Assembly: GCF_900108405.1 (NCBI RefSeq)
Contig: NZ_FNXG01000005.1
Coordinates: 131,501-195,500 of the forward strand
Direction: 5' to 3'
DNA from: Paracoccus alkenifer
GTDB taxonomy: Bacteria > Pseudomonadota > Alphaproteobacteria > Rhodobacterales > Rhodobacteraceae
DNA: 64,000 nucleotides
Position 1 is the first letter of the stretch, and every line of letters starts with the position of its first letter. Below are positions 1 through 7,360 of the stretch, in pieces. Under the pieces are notes generated by a model. It was given only the letters and a program-made list of their open reading frames with translations. It made no database searches and was not told the DNA's origin. The position numbers and the translations under genes were made by a program.

Positions 1-135
1 GCGCGAGGCGACCAGCGTGCGCGGCCGGATCGGCCCGCGCCACGCCATCCGGGGCAGCGCCACCGGCCGCGAGGCCCGCTGCGCCGGGTCGGCAGTCAAG
101 GTTTCGTCGGACCCCGGGGGGGATGGTGGCATCAT
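1..135 (-). CDS. regB: Sensor histidine kinase RegB/PrrB, N-terminus only
   Basis: This is an open frame of 45 codons from an ATG at 135, running off the left edge without a stop. The last visible residues (RPRTLVASR) resemble, as I recall the family, the conserved stretch that precedes the first membrane segment of RegB/PrrB kinases. Position supports it: in Rhodobacter and Paracoccus regB is transcribed divergently from senC-regA, exactly as here. RegB senses redox state and phosphorylates RegA. Only the cytosolic N-terminal tail is visible, so no catalytic motif can be checked; the identification rests mostly on gene order. A second ATG follows directly at 132. Confidence 0.6.
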   Translation of the reverse strand, partial: MMPPSPPGSDETLTADPAQRASRPVALPRMAWRGPIRPRTLVASR

Positions 136-207
136 TACGGCCTCGCCTAATCTGTGGAAAATTGATAACCGGCCTCACCGGGTTACGGCAATGCTGAGGA
201 ACGAGAA
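136..207. promoter_or_regulatory. Divergent regB / senC-regA promoter region
   Basis: This 72-base gap separates the divergent regB and senC starts and must hold both promoters if the assignments are right. A Shine-Dalgarno-like GAGGAACGAGAA directly precedes the senC ATG. I see no clear -35/-10 pair and no FNR-type palindrome. Confidence 0.4.
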
Positions 208-834
208 ATGACCGAACGCAGAATGATGCTGCTTGGGGTGCTGGCCACATTGCTGGTGCTGCTGACGGGATGGCTGTGGTTGCGGCCGGCGGGCGGGGAT
301 CAATTCGCCGAATGCCGCAGGTCCACCGTTGCGGGAGGAACCGAATCTCTGGGCGGCAGTTTCACCCTGACCGATGAAAACGGGCAGCGGGTGACGGACC
401 AGCAGGTCTTCGACCGGCCCTCGATCCTCTATATGGGCTATACCTATTGCCCCGATGTCTGCCCGCTGGATTCCGCCCGCAATGCCGCGGCGGTCGATCT
501 GCTGGAAGAACGGGGAATGTCGGTCAAGCCGGTGTTCGTCTCGGTCGATCCGGCGCGTGATACTCCGGAACAATTGCAGTTCTTTACCGATGCCATCCAC
601 CCTGAAATGCTGGGGCTGACCGGCAGCCTGGAAGAGGTGACCGCCGTCAGCAAGGCATGGCGCGGCTATTTCCGGATCAACGATTCCGAGGACAAGGAAA
701 ACTATCTGGTCGATCATACAACCAACAGTTTCCTGGTGTTGCCGGGGCACGGCACGGTCGAATTCTTTACCCGCGATGCCAGCCCCGAACAGATGGCCGA
801 TCAGATTGCCTGTTTCATCGAGGCCGCCCGCTGA
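208..834 (+). CDS. senC: SCO1/SenC/PrrC copper chaperone
   Basis: This 208-residue membrane-anchored thioredoxin-fold protein is of the SCO1/SenC family, which delivers copper to the CuA or CuB centre of haem-copper oxidases. Residues 7-26 form an N-terminal membrane anchor. The copper-binding set is complete: C81 and C85 in YCPDVCP and the distal histidine H170 in VDHTTNSF. A good ribosome site lies just before the ATG. It sits between regB and regA as in Rhodobacter, where SenC/PrrC also affects RegB-RegA signalling. The small gap to regA suggests co-transcription. Confidence 0.93.
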   Translation: MTERRMMLLGVLATLLVLLTGWLWLRPAGGDQFAECRRSTVAGGTESLGGSFTLTDENGQRVTDQQVFDRPSILYMGYTYCPDVCPLDSARNAAAVDLLEERGMSVKPVFVSVDPARDTPEQLQFFTDAIHPEMLGLTGSLEEVTAVSKAWRGYFRINDSEDKENYLVDHTTNSFLVLPGHGTVEFFTRDASPEQMADQIACFIEAAR

Positions 835-894
835 GGGGCAAATTGACGCAGGCGCGTTTTGCGCGATAATGGAAAGACCACAAGCGAGAATGGC

Positions 895-1479
895 ATGACC
901 GCAGACAATTCCACGCTTTCGGGGGCCGCAGGCAATGAACCCCTGCCCATCGGTGACGATCCCACCCTGCTGCTTGTCGACGACGACGAAGTTTTCGTGA
1001 ACCGGCTGGCACGCGCGATGGAACGTCGCGGCTTTGCCACCCGCATTGCCACCAGCGTTGCCGCCGCCCGCGAAAGCGTGGCACAGGGCGCCCCCGCCTA
1101 TGCGGTGGTCGACCTGCGGCTTGAGGATGGCAGCGGCCTGGATGTCGTCGACGCATTGCGCGCGCGCCGCGAGGATTGCCGCATTGTCGTGCTGACCGGA
1201 TATGGCGCAATTGCCACCGCGGTTGCGGCAGTCAAGGCGGGGGCGGCCGATTACCTGCCCAAGCCCGCCGATGCCGACGAGGTGACGAATGCGCTGCTGG
1301 CGCAGGTATCGCGTTTCCCTCCGCCACCGGAAAACCCGATGTCGGCGGATCGGGTGCGCTGGGAACATATCCAGCGGGTGTATGAGCAATGCGACCGCAA
1401 TGTCAGCGAAACAGCGCGGCGTCTGCATATGCATCGCCGGACATTGCAGCGGATATTGGCCAAACGCGGCCCGCGTTGA
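895..1479 (+). CDS. regA: Global redox response regulator RegA/PrrA/ActR
   Basis: This 194-residue response regulator has a receiver domain (about 23-135) with the acidic pair at D30/D31 and phospho-acceptor D73 in VVDLRLEDG. A Fis-type helix-turn-helix lies at the C-terminus (NVSETARRLHMHRRTLQRIL). The linker and DNA-binding helix match the very conserved RegA/ActR family, which controls photosynthesis, respiration, carbon and nitrogen fixation genes in response to redox state. I chose the ATG at 895, which has GCGAGA six bases upstream, over an in-frame TTG at 859. The protein is about ten residues longer at the N-terminus than the Rhodobacter form as I remember it. Confidence 0.95.
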   Translation: MTADNSTLSGAAGNEPLPIGDDPTLLLVDDDEVFVNRLARAMERRGFATRIATSVAAARESVAQGAPAYAVVDLRLEDGSGLDVVDALRARREDCRIVVLTGYGAIATAVAAVKAGAADYLPKPADADEVTNALLAQVSRFPPPPENPMSADRVRWEHIQRVYEQCDRNVSETARRLHMHRRTLQRILAKRGPR

Positions 1480-1553
1480 AATCAACTCTTGCGGGACGGA
1501 TCGGAATTTGTCATTCGCTGGTTATTGATAATTTCCCGCGAAAGGAATGATCC

Positions 1554-1877
1554 GTGGAAATTGATGTCGACAACATGTCGCTGGATGATCTCCGCGCCCT
1601 GAAAACCCGCGTTGATCGCGCTATCGCTTCGTTCGACGCGCGCCGCCGGAAAGAGGCCCTGGCCGCGGCCGAGCGTGCCGCGCGCGAGCTTGGCTTCAAT
1701 CTTTCCGACCTGACCGGTGCCGGCCGTGGCCGCCGCGGCGGCTCGGGGGCCGAGCGTGCGCCGAAATACATCAACCCGCAGGACGCGACGCAGACCTGGT
1801 CGGGTCGCGGCCGTCGGCCGGGCTGGGTGGTCGAGCATCTGGAAGCCGGGCGTAACCTTGAGGACCTGCTGGCCTGA
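1554..1877 (+). CDS. hvrA: H-NS family nucleoid protein, HvrA-like
   Basis: This 107-residue basic protein has an N-terminal helical/coiled-coil oligomerisation part (residues 1-50) and a C-terminal H-NS DNA-binding motif, WSGRGRRPGWV. It belongs to the H-NS/HvrA/Spb group of alphaproteobacterial xenogeneic silencers. In Rhodobacter capsulatus hvrA lies next to regA and modulates light- and nitrogen-responsive genes, so the context agrees. The start is GTG at 1554 with AAAGGA upstream. The symbol is by position and family; another H-NS paralogue cannot be excluded. Confidence 0.85.
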   Translation: MEIDVDNMSLDDLRALKTRVDRAIASFDARRRKEALAAAERAARELGFNLSDLTGAGRGRRGGSGAERAPKYINPQDATQTWSGRGRRPGWVVEHLEAGRNLEDLLA

Positions 1878-1901
1878 GCAGGCGCGGGGACGGCGGGCGG
1901 G

Positions 1902-2498
1902 TTAACCGTCCAGCCGTCTCATCAGCGTGGCAAAGCGTTGCAGGAATGCGGCGCGGGTCTCGGTCGGGGGGCGCAGCCGCAGGGTCAGCCCCTGGATGCC
2001 CACGCCGCGGGGCAGGGGGAACAGGCGCTCGGCCTCGGCCGGGGTAAAGCCGGCGATGCCCTCGGCCTCGATCCGGGCTGAAATCCGGTCGGCGCGCTTG
2101 ATCTGTGCGCGGACCGGCGCCGGAATGACCGCCGGCAGGCCAAAGCGGCGGTGGACCGCCGCGGCGATGCGCGCGTCCATGTCCTGATATTCGCGCCCTA
2201 GCGCCGCCTTGACCGGCGAAATCATGTCCCCGATCACATATTCCGGCGCATCATGCAGCAGCGCCGCCAACTGCCACTGCGGCAGCGTGCCGGGGTCAAG
2301 CCGGGTGTGGATTTCCTCGACCAGCAGCGAATGTTCGGCGACCGTATAGGCCCAGTCGCCGCGGGTCTGCCCGTTCCAGCGCGCGACAAAGGCCAGCCCG
2401 TGGGCGCTGTCCTCGATCTCGATGTCCATCGGCGTCGGGTCCAGCAGGTCCAGCCGGCGCCCCGACAGCATCCGCTGCCATGCCCGCGATTTCGCCAT
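1902..2498 (-). CDS. HD-domain phosphohydrolase (YfbR-like)
   Basis: This 198-residue protein carries an HD metal-dependent phosphohydrolase core: EHSLLVEEI, then LLHDAPEYVIGD, and a later KRADRISA aspartate. This layout is that of the 5'-nucleotidase YfbR/HDDC2-type group, which removes phosphate from deoxyribonucleoside monophosphates; the substrate here is not shown. The start was placed at the ATG giving MAKSRAWQ, because the frame upstream reads through the secB terminator. It converges on the H-NS-like gene and lies downstream of secB on the same strand, separated by a terminator, so it probably has its own promoter. Confidence 0.75.
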   Translation of the reverse strand: MAKSRAWQRMLSGRRLDLLDPTPMDIEIEDSAHGLAFVARWNGQTRGDWAYTVAEHSLLVEEIHTRLDPGTLPQWQLAALLHDAPEYVIGDMISPVKAALGREYQDMDARIAAAVHRRFGLPAVIPAPVRAQIKRADRISARIEAEGIAGFTPAEAERLFPLPRGVGIQGLTLRLRPPTETRAAFLQRFATLMRRLDG

Positions 2499-2547
2499 CA
2501 CGCGCCCCCGCCGCTGCGCACCGCCACCGGCGCCGCGCCGAGCGGGT

Positions 2548-2575
2548 GGAAAAAGGCCGCCCGGCGGGGCGGCCC
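2548..2575 (-). terminator. Rho-independent terminator of secB
   Basis: A perfect 8-bp stem (GGCCGCCC/GGGCGGCC) with a four-base loop is followed, reading the minus strand, by TTTTT. It lies 37 bases past the secB stop. Confidence 0.85.
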
Positions 2576-2611
2576 AAGATGCATTGTGCGGGGCACTGTC
2601 CGCGCCATCGC

Positions 2612-3169
2612 TCAGGACAGGGGCTGGCCTTCGGGACGCTCGGTCTGCGCCTGCTGGGCGCGGCGCGCGAGTTCCTGGCGATACAGCGCCACAAAGTCGA
2701 TCGGATCCATGTTGAAGGGCGGAAAGCCGCCGTCGCGCACGATGTCCGACAACACCCGGCGCACAAAGGGGAACAGCATCCGCGGACATTCAATCATCAG
2801 GAACGGGTGCAGCTGGTCCTCGGGGACGCCCTCGATCTGGAACACGCCGGCGTAATCCAGTTCGCACAGGAACATCGTGGACTTGTCGGTCGAGTTCACC
2901 GAATTGACCCGGTATTTGCAGATCACCTCGAACTGGTTTTCGGCGCTGCGCTTGCGGGCGTCCAGGCTGACCTGCACCTGCATTTCCGGCGCGACTTCGC
3001 CGCCAAGGCCCTTTTGCGCGACGATGTTTTCAAAGGACAGGTCGCGGATATATTGCGCGAGAATGTTCATCCGCACTGCGGGCGGTTGCCCCGCGCCTGC
3101 CTGCCCGTCTGCGCGGCCGTCAGCGGGGGGTGCGCCCGAGGGGGCGCCGTTGGTGGTCTCGTCGGTCAT
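2612..3169 (-). CDS. secB: Protein-export chaperone SecB
   Basis: This 185-residue protein is SecB, the tetrameric cytosolic chaperone that keeps preproteins unfolded and hands them to SecA. The conserved core begins at RMNILAQYIRDLSFEN (about residues 33-48) and continues through HPFLMIECPRMLFPFVRRVLSDIVRDGGFPP in the C-terminal half. The first ~30 residues are a low-complexity Gly/Ala/Pro tail common in alphaproteobacterial SecB. It is followed by its own terminator. The next upstream minus-strand gene is fxsA, 55 bases away, so a two-gene unit is possible. Confidence 0.96.
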   Translation of the reverse strand: MTDETTNGAPSGAPPADGRADGQAGAGQPPAVRMNILAQYIRDLSFENIVAQKGLGGEVAPEMQVQVSLDARKRSAENQFEVICKYRVNSVNSTDKSTMFLCELDYAGVFQIEGVPEDQLHPFLMIECPRMLFPFVRRVLSDIVRDGGFPPFNMDPIDFVALYRQELARRAQQAQTERPEGQPLS

Positions 3170-3224
3170 GTCGGTCCTCGCATCAGCGTTTCGCAGCGGG
3201 TGTTACCATCCCGGCCCCGCGCGC

Positions 3225-3812
3225 TCAATGCCGCGTCCACCCCGAGCGGGGCCGCGACCCGCCACTCTGCCCGCCCGACTGTCCGCCAGCCTGCCCTTCA
3301 CCCTGCCCGCGCAGCGGCGCGGGTCCGGCGTCGGGGTTGTCGTAATCCGCGCCATCGGACCGGGGAAAGCCGTCGTCAGGATCCTCGACCACCACGAATT
3401 CCGCGTCGATCACCGGCGGGCGATGCGGCTGCCGGGGCGGCCAGCCGGCGCTGGCCCTGCCCGCCGCAAGCACCCGCCGCCCCAGCAGCGACAGCAGCGC
3501 CGTGCGGACCGGCGCGATCAGCAGCAGAATTCCCAGCGCGTCGGTCAGAAACCCCGGCAGCACCAGCAGCCCGCCCCCCAGCATCGCCAGCGCCCCATGC
3601 GCCATCGGACGCGAGGGGTCGCGGACATCCTCGACCGCGCGTTGCAGATCGACCATCGCCGCCATGCCCTGCAACCGCATCGCCCAGATCCCGATCATCG
3701 CCGACAGGATCACCCACAGGATGGTAGCGGCAACGCCGATTTCGGAACCGATTTCGATGAACAGCGCGATCTCGGCGATCGGCCAGAGCAGCAGCAATAT
3801 CAGTAACCACAT
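3225..3812 (-). CDS. fxsA: FxsA family inner-membrane protein
   Basis: This 195-residue membrane protein starts MWLLILLLLWPIAEIALFIE, which is the FxsA signature. Hydrophobic segments lie at about 2-20, 24-46 and 75-105. FxsA overproduction relieves F-plasmid exclusion of phage T7 in E. coli, but the normal role is unknown. The C-terminal ~50 residues are a hydrophilic tail ending in Gly-Gln-Ser-rich repeats (GGQSGGQSGG), which is probably dispensable. The start at 3812 is the methionine directly before the first membrane segment. It is divergent from the Tim44-like gene, as is common in this order. Confidence 0.85.
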   Translation of the reverse strand: MWLLILLLLWPIAEIALFIEIGSEIGVAATILWVILSAMIGIWAMRLQGMAAMVDLQRAVEDVRDPSRPMAHGALAMLGGGLLVLPGFLTDALGILLLIAPVRTALLSLLGRRVLAAGRASAGWPPRQPHRPPVIDAEFVVVEDPDDGFPRSDGADYDNPDAGPAPLRGQGEGQAGGQSGGQSGGSRPRSGWTRH

Positions 3813-3914
3813 CGTTGAACCCCGCAGCTGGGCCGCAACTGGACTCGCGGCCTGGTGCAACTTACATAGTCAGGCAACGCCATTACGCCAGACCAATCGC
3901 CCGAGGCCCGCACC
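3813..3914. promoter_or_regulatory. Divergent fxsA / timA promoter region
   Basis: This 102-base gap lies between the divergent fxsA and Tim44-like starts and should contain promoters for both. It includes a lower-GC stretch around 3858-3900, but no motif is clear enough to assign. Confidence 0.3.
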
Positions 3915-4559
3915 ATGTCGAATACGTTGCTTCAGATTCTGGTGCTGGCCGCCATCGCGGTATTCCTGATCCTGCGACTGCGCAATGTATTGGGCACGCG
4001 CGAGGGGTTCGAGCCGCCGCGCCAGCAGGCGCCCGGCCCGCGGCCGGCGCTGCGGGCCGTGCCGACGGAACCCGAAAGCGACATCCTTGACCATGTGCAG
4101 CCCGGCACCCCCGAGGCCGAGGCCCTGACCGCCATGCAGCGGATCGAGCCTGATTTCGCCGTCGGCCCGTTCCTGACGGGCGCGAAACAGGCGTATGAGA
4201 TGATCCTGACCGGGTTCGAGCGCGGCGAGATCGACGAGATCCGGCCCTTTCTGGCCCCTCCGGTGGCCGAGGCGTTCGACGCCGTGATCGCCGACCGCAG
4301 CGCCCGTGGCATCACCACCGAGATGCAGTATCTGGGCACCCGCGAAATCGCCGTGCAGGCTGCCAGCCTTGATCCGGCGACGGGGCTTGCGTCGATCTCG
4401 GTCCGTTTCGTGGGCGAATTGATCGCCGCGCATCGCGACGCCGCGGGCGAGGTGGTCGAGGGCGACCCCAAGGCCGCCCGCAAGCAGCGCGATCTCTGGA
4501 CCTTTGAGCGCCGGATGGGACAGGACGACCCCAACTGGCAGCTGGTCGCCACCGCCTGA
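3915..4559 (+). CDS. Tim44/TimA-family inner-membrane protein
   Basis: This 214-residue protein has one N-terminal membrane segment (residues about 5-21), a Pro/Arg-rich linker and a C-terminal Tim44-like domain (about 75-214) recognisable by GAKQAYEMILTGFERGE and the closing LWTFERRM. In mitochondria Tim44 tethers Hsp70 to the import pore; in alphaproteobacteria the homologue TimA is a membrane protein of uncertain role. In this order it normally lies next to fxsA and secB, as here. It is followed after one base by the Smr gene, so the two are one operon. Confidence 0.85.
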   Translation: MSNTLLQILVLAAIAVFLILRLRNVLGTREGFEPPRQQAPGPRPALRAVPTEPESDILDHVQPGTPEAEALTAMQRIEPDFAVGPFLTGAKQAYEMILTGFERGEIDEIRPFLAPPVAEAFDAVIADRSARGITTEMQYLGTREIAVQAASLDPATGLASISVRFVGELIAAHRDAAGEVVEGDPKAARKQRDLWTFERRMGQDDPNWQLVATA

Positions 4560-4560
4560 C

Positions 4561-5184
4561 ATGGCCCGCCGCCGCAACCGGGGCGGGCTGTCGGACGAGG
4601 ACCGGGCCTTGTGGGCGCATGTCGCCCGCAGCGTCACCCCCATGGCGGAAAACCAGCGCCGCCGGATCGAATCACCGCCGCCCGCCCCACAGCCCCCGGC
4701 AGCGGCGGCCCCGGCGTCGCCCGCACCGCGCCCTGTCCCGCCCGGCTTCGGGGTCGGCCGCGGCGCGGCGGCGGCGCCGGTCCATGTGGCGCGGGTGCGA
4801 TCGCCGCATGAGCATCTGGCCGAACAGCCCCTGCGGATGGATGCGCGCGCCCATCGCTCGCTGACCCGGGGCAAGCTGCGCCCGGACGCGCGGCTGGACC
4901 TGCACGGAATGACGCTGGCCGTCGCCAAGACCCAGCTGACCGCGTTCATCCTGCGCTCGCAGGCCGCGGGGCATCGGCTGGTGCTTGTGATCACCGGCAA
5001 GGGCGAGCGCGGCGGCGGGGATCAGAGCCCGCTGCCCTTCCGCGCCGGCGCCCTGCGCCACGAGGTGCCGCACTGGCTGGCGATGCCGCCGCTGTCGCAG
5101 GCGGTGCTGCAAGTGGTGCCGGCGCATGTCCGGCACGGCGGCGGCGGCGCCTGTTATGTGTGGCTGCGGCGTGCGCGCTCCTAA
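4561..5184 (+). CDS. Smr-domain protein
   Basis: This 207-residue protein has a C-terminal Smr domain (about 112-205) starting LDLHGMTLAVAKTQL and containing VLVITGKG, the conserved loop of this endonuclease-like fold. The N-terminal half is Pro/Ala-rich and disordered. Smr domains occur in MutS2 and in stand-alone proteins linked to nucleic-acid processing; the substrate is unknown. The start at 4561 follows the Tim44-like stop by one base. Related genomes often have an MltA lytic transglycosylase gene between these two; it is absent here. Confidence 0.85.
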   Translation: MARRRNRGGLSDEDRALWAHVARSVTPMAENQRRRIESPPPAPQPPAAAAPASPAPRPVPPGFGVGRGAAAAPVHVARVRSPHEHLAEQPLRMDARAHRSLTRGKLRPDARLDLHGMTLAVAKTQLTAFILRSQAAGHRLVLVITGKGERGGGDQSPLPFRAGALRHEVPHWLAMPPLSQAVLQVVPAHVRHGGGGACYVWLRRARS

Positions 5185-5282
5185 CCCATTAATCCTTAAC
5201 GAACATTCCGGGTGAATACGCGGCGATTCGCGCGTAAAAGAAGCTCGGCGGCCCTTGTGCCGCGTGTGACCGGGGTTGTGAC

Positions 5283-6194
5283 ATGTTGGTGCTGCTGGGG
5301 TTGGCCAGCCTGATGATGCTGGCGGTGGCGTTCGACGTGATGTCGGACGGCGATCTGGACGATACCCAACAGGACGGCCCGGAAACGGACCTTCCCGACC
5401 CTGACGAGGGCGGGCAGCTGATCGTCGGCGGCGATGGCGGGGTCTGGCTGGACGGCACTCCGGGTGACGACACGATATTCGGGGGCGCGGGCGACGACGA
5501 CATCCGCGCGGGTGCCGGGCATGATTATGTCGATGGCGGCGACGGCGACGACGTGATCCATGGCGACTGGTCAGTCGACGGGTTCGGCAACGATACGCTG
5601 CTGGGCGGTGCCGGCAACGACATGATCCACGGCAACGGCGGCGACGACTGGCTGTATGGCGGCACCGGCAACGACACGATCTTTGGCGGCGAGGGCGACG
5701 ACTATCTTGACGGGGGCGAGGGCGACGACTGGCTGCACGGCGGTGCTGGCAACGACACGCTGCGCGCCGGCCCCGGCGCCGACGACCTGACAGGCGGCGA
5801 GGGCGACGACCTGCTGATCGCGGACGATGACGACATGGTCCGCGACTGGCTGCATGGGGGCGAGGGCGACGATACGCTGATCGGCGCCGGGGACGACTGG
5901 CTTGAGGGGGGGCCGGGCAGCGACCTGTTCCACCTGGTGGCCGGTGCGATCGTCGGGCAGCCGCCGGCGATCATTGCCGATTTCGATGCGGCCGAGGACC
6001 GGATCGAACTGCTGCTGGCGCCACAGGATCTGCACGCCGCGGCGGTGGCGATCGAATCGCAGCCGGACGGGACTGCCCTGATCCGGCTGAACGGTGCGGC
6101 GGTGGCGCATGTGCTGACTGCGGCGGGGCTGACGCTGGATCACGTGGCGCTGGTCACGACGCCGCTGGTCCAGCCGCCCGCCGCATATGCCTGA
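5283..6194 (+). CDS. RTX-type calcium-binding repeat protein
   Basis: This 303-residue very acidic protein has a hydrophobic N-terminal segment (about 1-17), an Asp/Glu-rich spacer, then about ten nonapeptide repeats of the GGxGxDxL type (residues about 58-215, e.g. [20 protein letters not shown]). The last ~80 residues contain the [29 protein letters not shown] segment that usually caps RTX beta-rolls. Such repeats fold as a calcium-dependent beta-roll, and most family members are exported by type I secretion. The N-terminal hydrophobic segment is unusual for a type I substrate. No catalytic domain is present and no secretion genes are adjacent. Confidence 0.85.
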   Translation: MLVLLGLASLMMLAVAFDVMSDGDLDDTQQDGPETDLPDPDEGGQLIVGGDGGVWLDGTPGDDTIFGGAGDDDIRAGAGHDYVDGGDGDDVIHGDWSVDGFGNDTLLGGAGNDMIHGNGGDDWLYGGTGNDTIFGGEGDDYLDGGEGDDWLHGGAGNDTLRAGPGADDLTGGEGDDLLIADDDDMVRDWLHGGEGDDTLIGAGDDWLEGGPGSDLFHLVAGAIVGQPPAIIADFDAAEDRIELLLAPQDLHAAAVAIESQPDGTALIRLNGAAVAHVLTAAGLTLDHVALVTTPLVQPPAAYA

Positions 6195-6229
6195 GCGGGC
6201 TTTCCTTTCGCCCCCACCTGCCCTATACG

Positions 6230-6258
6230 CGCCCGATCCGGCCCGACCGAATCGGGCG
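6230..6258. promoter_or_regulatory. Hairpin in the rpsO upstream region
   Basis: An 8-bp inverted repeat (CGCCCGAT/ATCGGGCG) with a 13-base loop lies about 70 bases before rpsO. It has no T-tract. It could end transcription from the RTX gene weakly or be part of the rpsO leader. Confidence 0.3.
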
Positions 6259-6328
6259 GACCACTCCACGGGCCTGCGCTGGACGACATCCCGGCCTGTG
6301 CCATCACCCTTTTGTTCAGGAGACCACG

Positions 6329-6598
6329 ATGTCGATCACCGTCGAAGAAAAAGCCCGCGTCATGGGCGAATACGCCACCAAGAAAGGCGACACCGGCTCG
6401 CCCGAGGTGCAGGTGGCGGTTCTCAGCTCGCGCATCGCGACGCTGACCGAGCATTTCAAGACCCACAAGAAGGACAACCACTCGCGCCGTGGCCTTCTGA
6501 TGATGGTCGCGCAGCGCCGCAAGCTGCTGGACTATCTCAAGCGCAAGGATGAGCAGCGCTATCTCGACCTGATCGCGCGCCTGGGTCTGCGCCGCTGA
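6329..6598 (+). CDS. rpsO: 30S ribosomal protein S15
   Basis: This 89-residue protein is full-length S15, a primary 16S rRNA-binding protein of the small-subunit platform. The conserved [14 protein letters not shown] and [22 protein letters not shown] segments are intact. A strong ribosome site (CAGGAG) precedes the ATG. In most bacteria rpsO is followed by pnp; here a small gene intervenes. A strong terminator lies directly downstream. Confidence 0.98.
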   Translation: MSITVEEKARVMGEYATKKGDTGSPEVQVAVLSSRIATLTEHFKTHKKDNHSRRGLLMMVAQRRKLLDYLKRKDEQRYLDLIARLGLRR

Positions 6599-6624
6599 AT
6601 TTGCGGCTTTCGCGTATGGACAGG

Positions 6625-6656
6625 AACGCCCGCGGCACATGCCGCGGGCGTTTTTC
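6625..6656 (+). terminator. Rho-independent terminator of rpsO
   Basis: A perfect 10-bp GC-rich stem (CGCCCGCGGC/GCCGCGGGCG), extendable by two A-T pairs, has a four-base loop and is followed by TTTTTC. Confidence 0.92.
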
Positions 6657-6752
6657 GTTGATGTGGCGAATGTTAAAATGCCGTTAATTCGAATCTGGAT
6701 TCCCTGGGGCGGGGCACTAATGCTCAGACTGCAATCAGTCGGAGTTTGCGTC

Positions 6753-7121
6753 ATGTTGATCCAGAATACCTTGAATTCCCTGGCCGAGTCGCCGGGTGTC
6801 GCCGCACCGGCGGCAGTCGTGGCCGTCTCGGGGGACTACACGCGGGGGCTCGCGCCGCACTCTTCGCCCGCGGCTGCCGCATTGCTGGCGCCGTTGGGCG
6901 AGGCTACGCGCTTTGATCTCGCCCCCGAAGCGGCTCGTCGCTCGGCCTTGCTGGGTCTCGTCGATGATACTTCAATCCGGTGGCCGGCCAATGAAAGCAG
7001 CATGGACATGATCATCCGCATCGCCAAGCTGGCCGACCGCCCTTGGCCCACCGACAAGGCGATCGAGGCGACCCGTCACGCCGAAGACACGGCCGAGCGG
7101 AAAACCCTGGCCGTGGCCTGA
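6753..7121 (+). CDS. Small hypothetical protein between rpsO and pnp
   Basis: I do not recognise this 122-residue protein. The start at 6753 has GGAG eight bases upstream; an in-frame ATG at 6720 lacks a ribosome site. The sequence has no membrane segment or signal peptide, an Ala/Pro-rich first half and a charged, probably helical C-terminal half (MDMIIRIAKLADRPWP onward). Codon use is ordinary for this genome. It follows the rpsO terminator, so it has its own promoter or is transcribed by read-through. No function is proposed. Confidence 0.6.
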   Translation: MLIQNTLNSLAESPGVAAPAAVVAVSGDYTRGLAPHSSPAAAALLAPLGEATRFDLAPEAARRSALLGLVDDTSIRWPANESSMDMIIRIAKLADRPWPTDKAIEATRHAEDTAERKTLAVA

Positions 7122-7147
7122 CCCGTGGCTGCGACAGGCTGCGCCTG

Positions 7148-7177
7148 CGGGCGGCAATCCCGGCGGTTTGCCGCCCG
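7148..7177 (+). promoter_or_regulatory. Hairpin in the pnp upstream region
   Basis: A perfect 10-bp stem (CGGGCGGCAA/TTGCCGCCCG) with a 10-base loop lies about 185 bases upstream of pnp, with no T-tract after it. In enterobacteria a pnp leader hairpin is cut by RNase III for autoregulation; this could be the counterpart, or a terminator of the small upstream gene. Confidence 0.35.
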
Positions 7178-7360
7178 CCCTGATTCCGCCCGCCGGCGGT
7201 AATGTCAAATCCCTTTCCTTGCGCCGCATTTTCGGCTATGGCCCGCCAATCTGTGACGTGCGGCCAGCCCCCGGCCGCGTGCAAAGGATAGGGGGCGGCG
7301 GCAATGGGGCCGCCACATGACACGGGCGGCCGGAGGGCCGGCGCGCCCAGAGGAAATCAT

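Noticed and set aside
175..1485. Long minus-strand open frame (436 codons) opposite senC and regA
   Set aside because: It is antisense to two well-identified genes, and its His/Gln/Gly-rich composition is typical of shadow frames in GC-rich DNA.
1480..1553. TTGAAATCAA considered as an FNR box upstream of the H-NS-like gene
   Set aside because: The spacing between half-sites is four bases too short, and it overlaps the regA stop.
3239..3310. Pro/Cys-rich repeat-like stretch in the 3' end of fxsA, considered as a CRISPR or mini-satellite
   Set aside because: The units are short, irregular and in frame with the Gly-Gln-Ser tail of FxsA, so they are coding low-complexity sequence.
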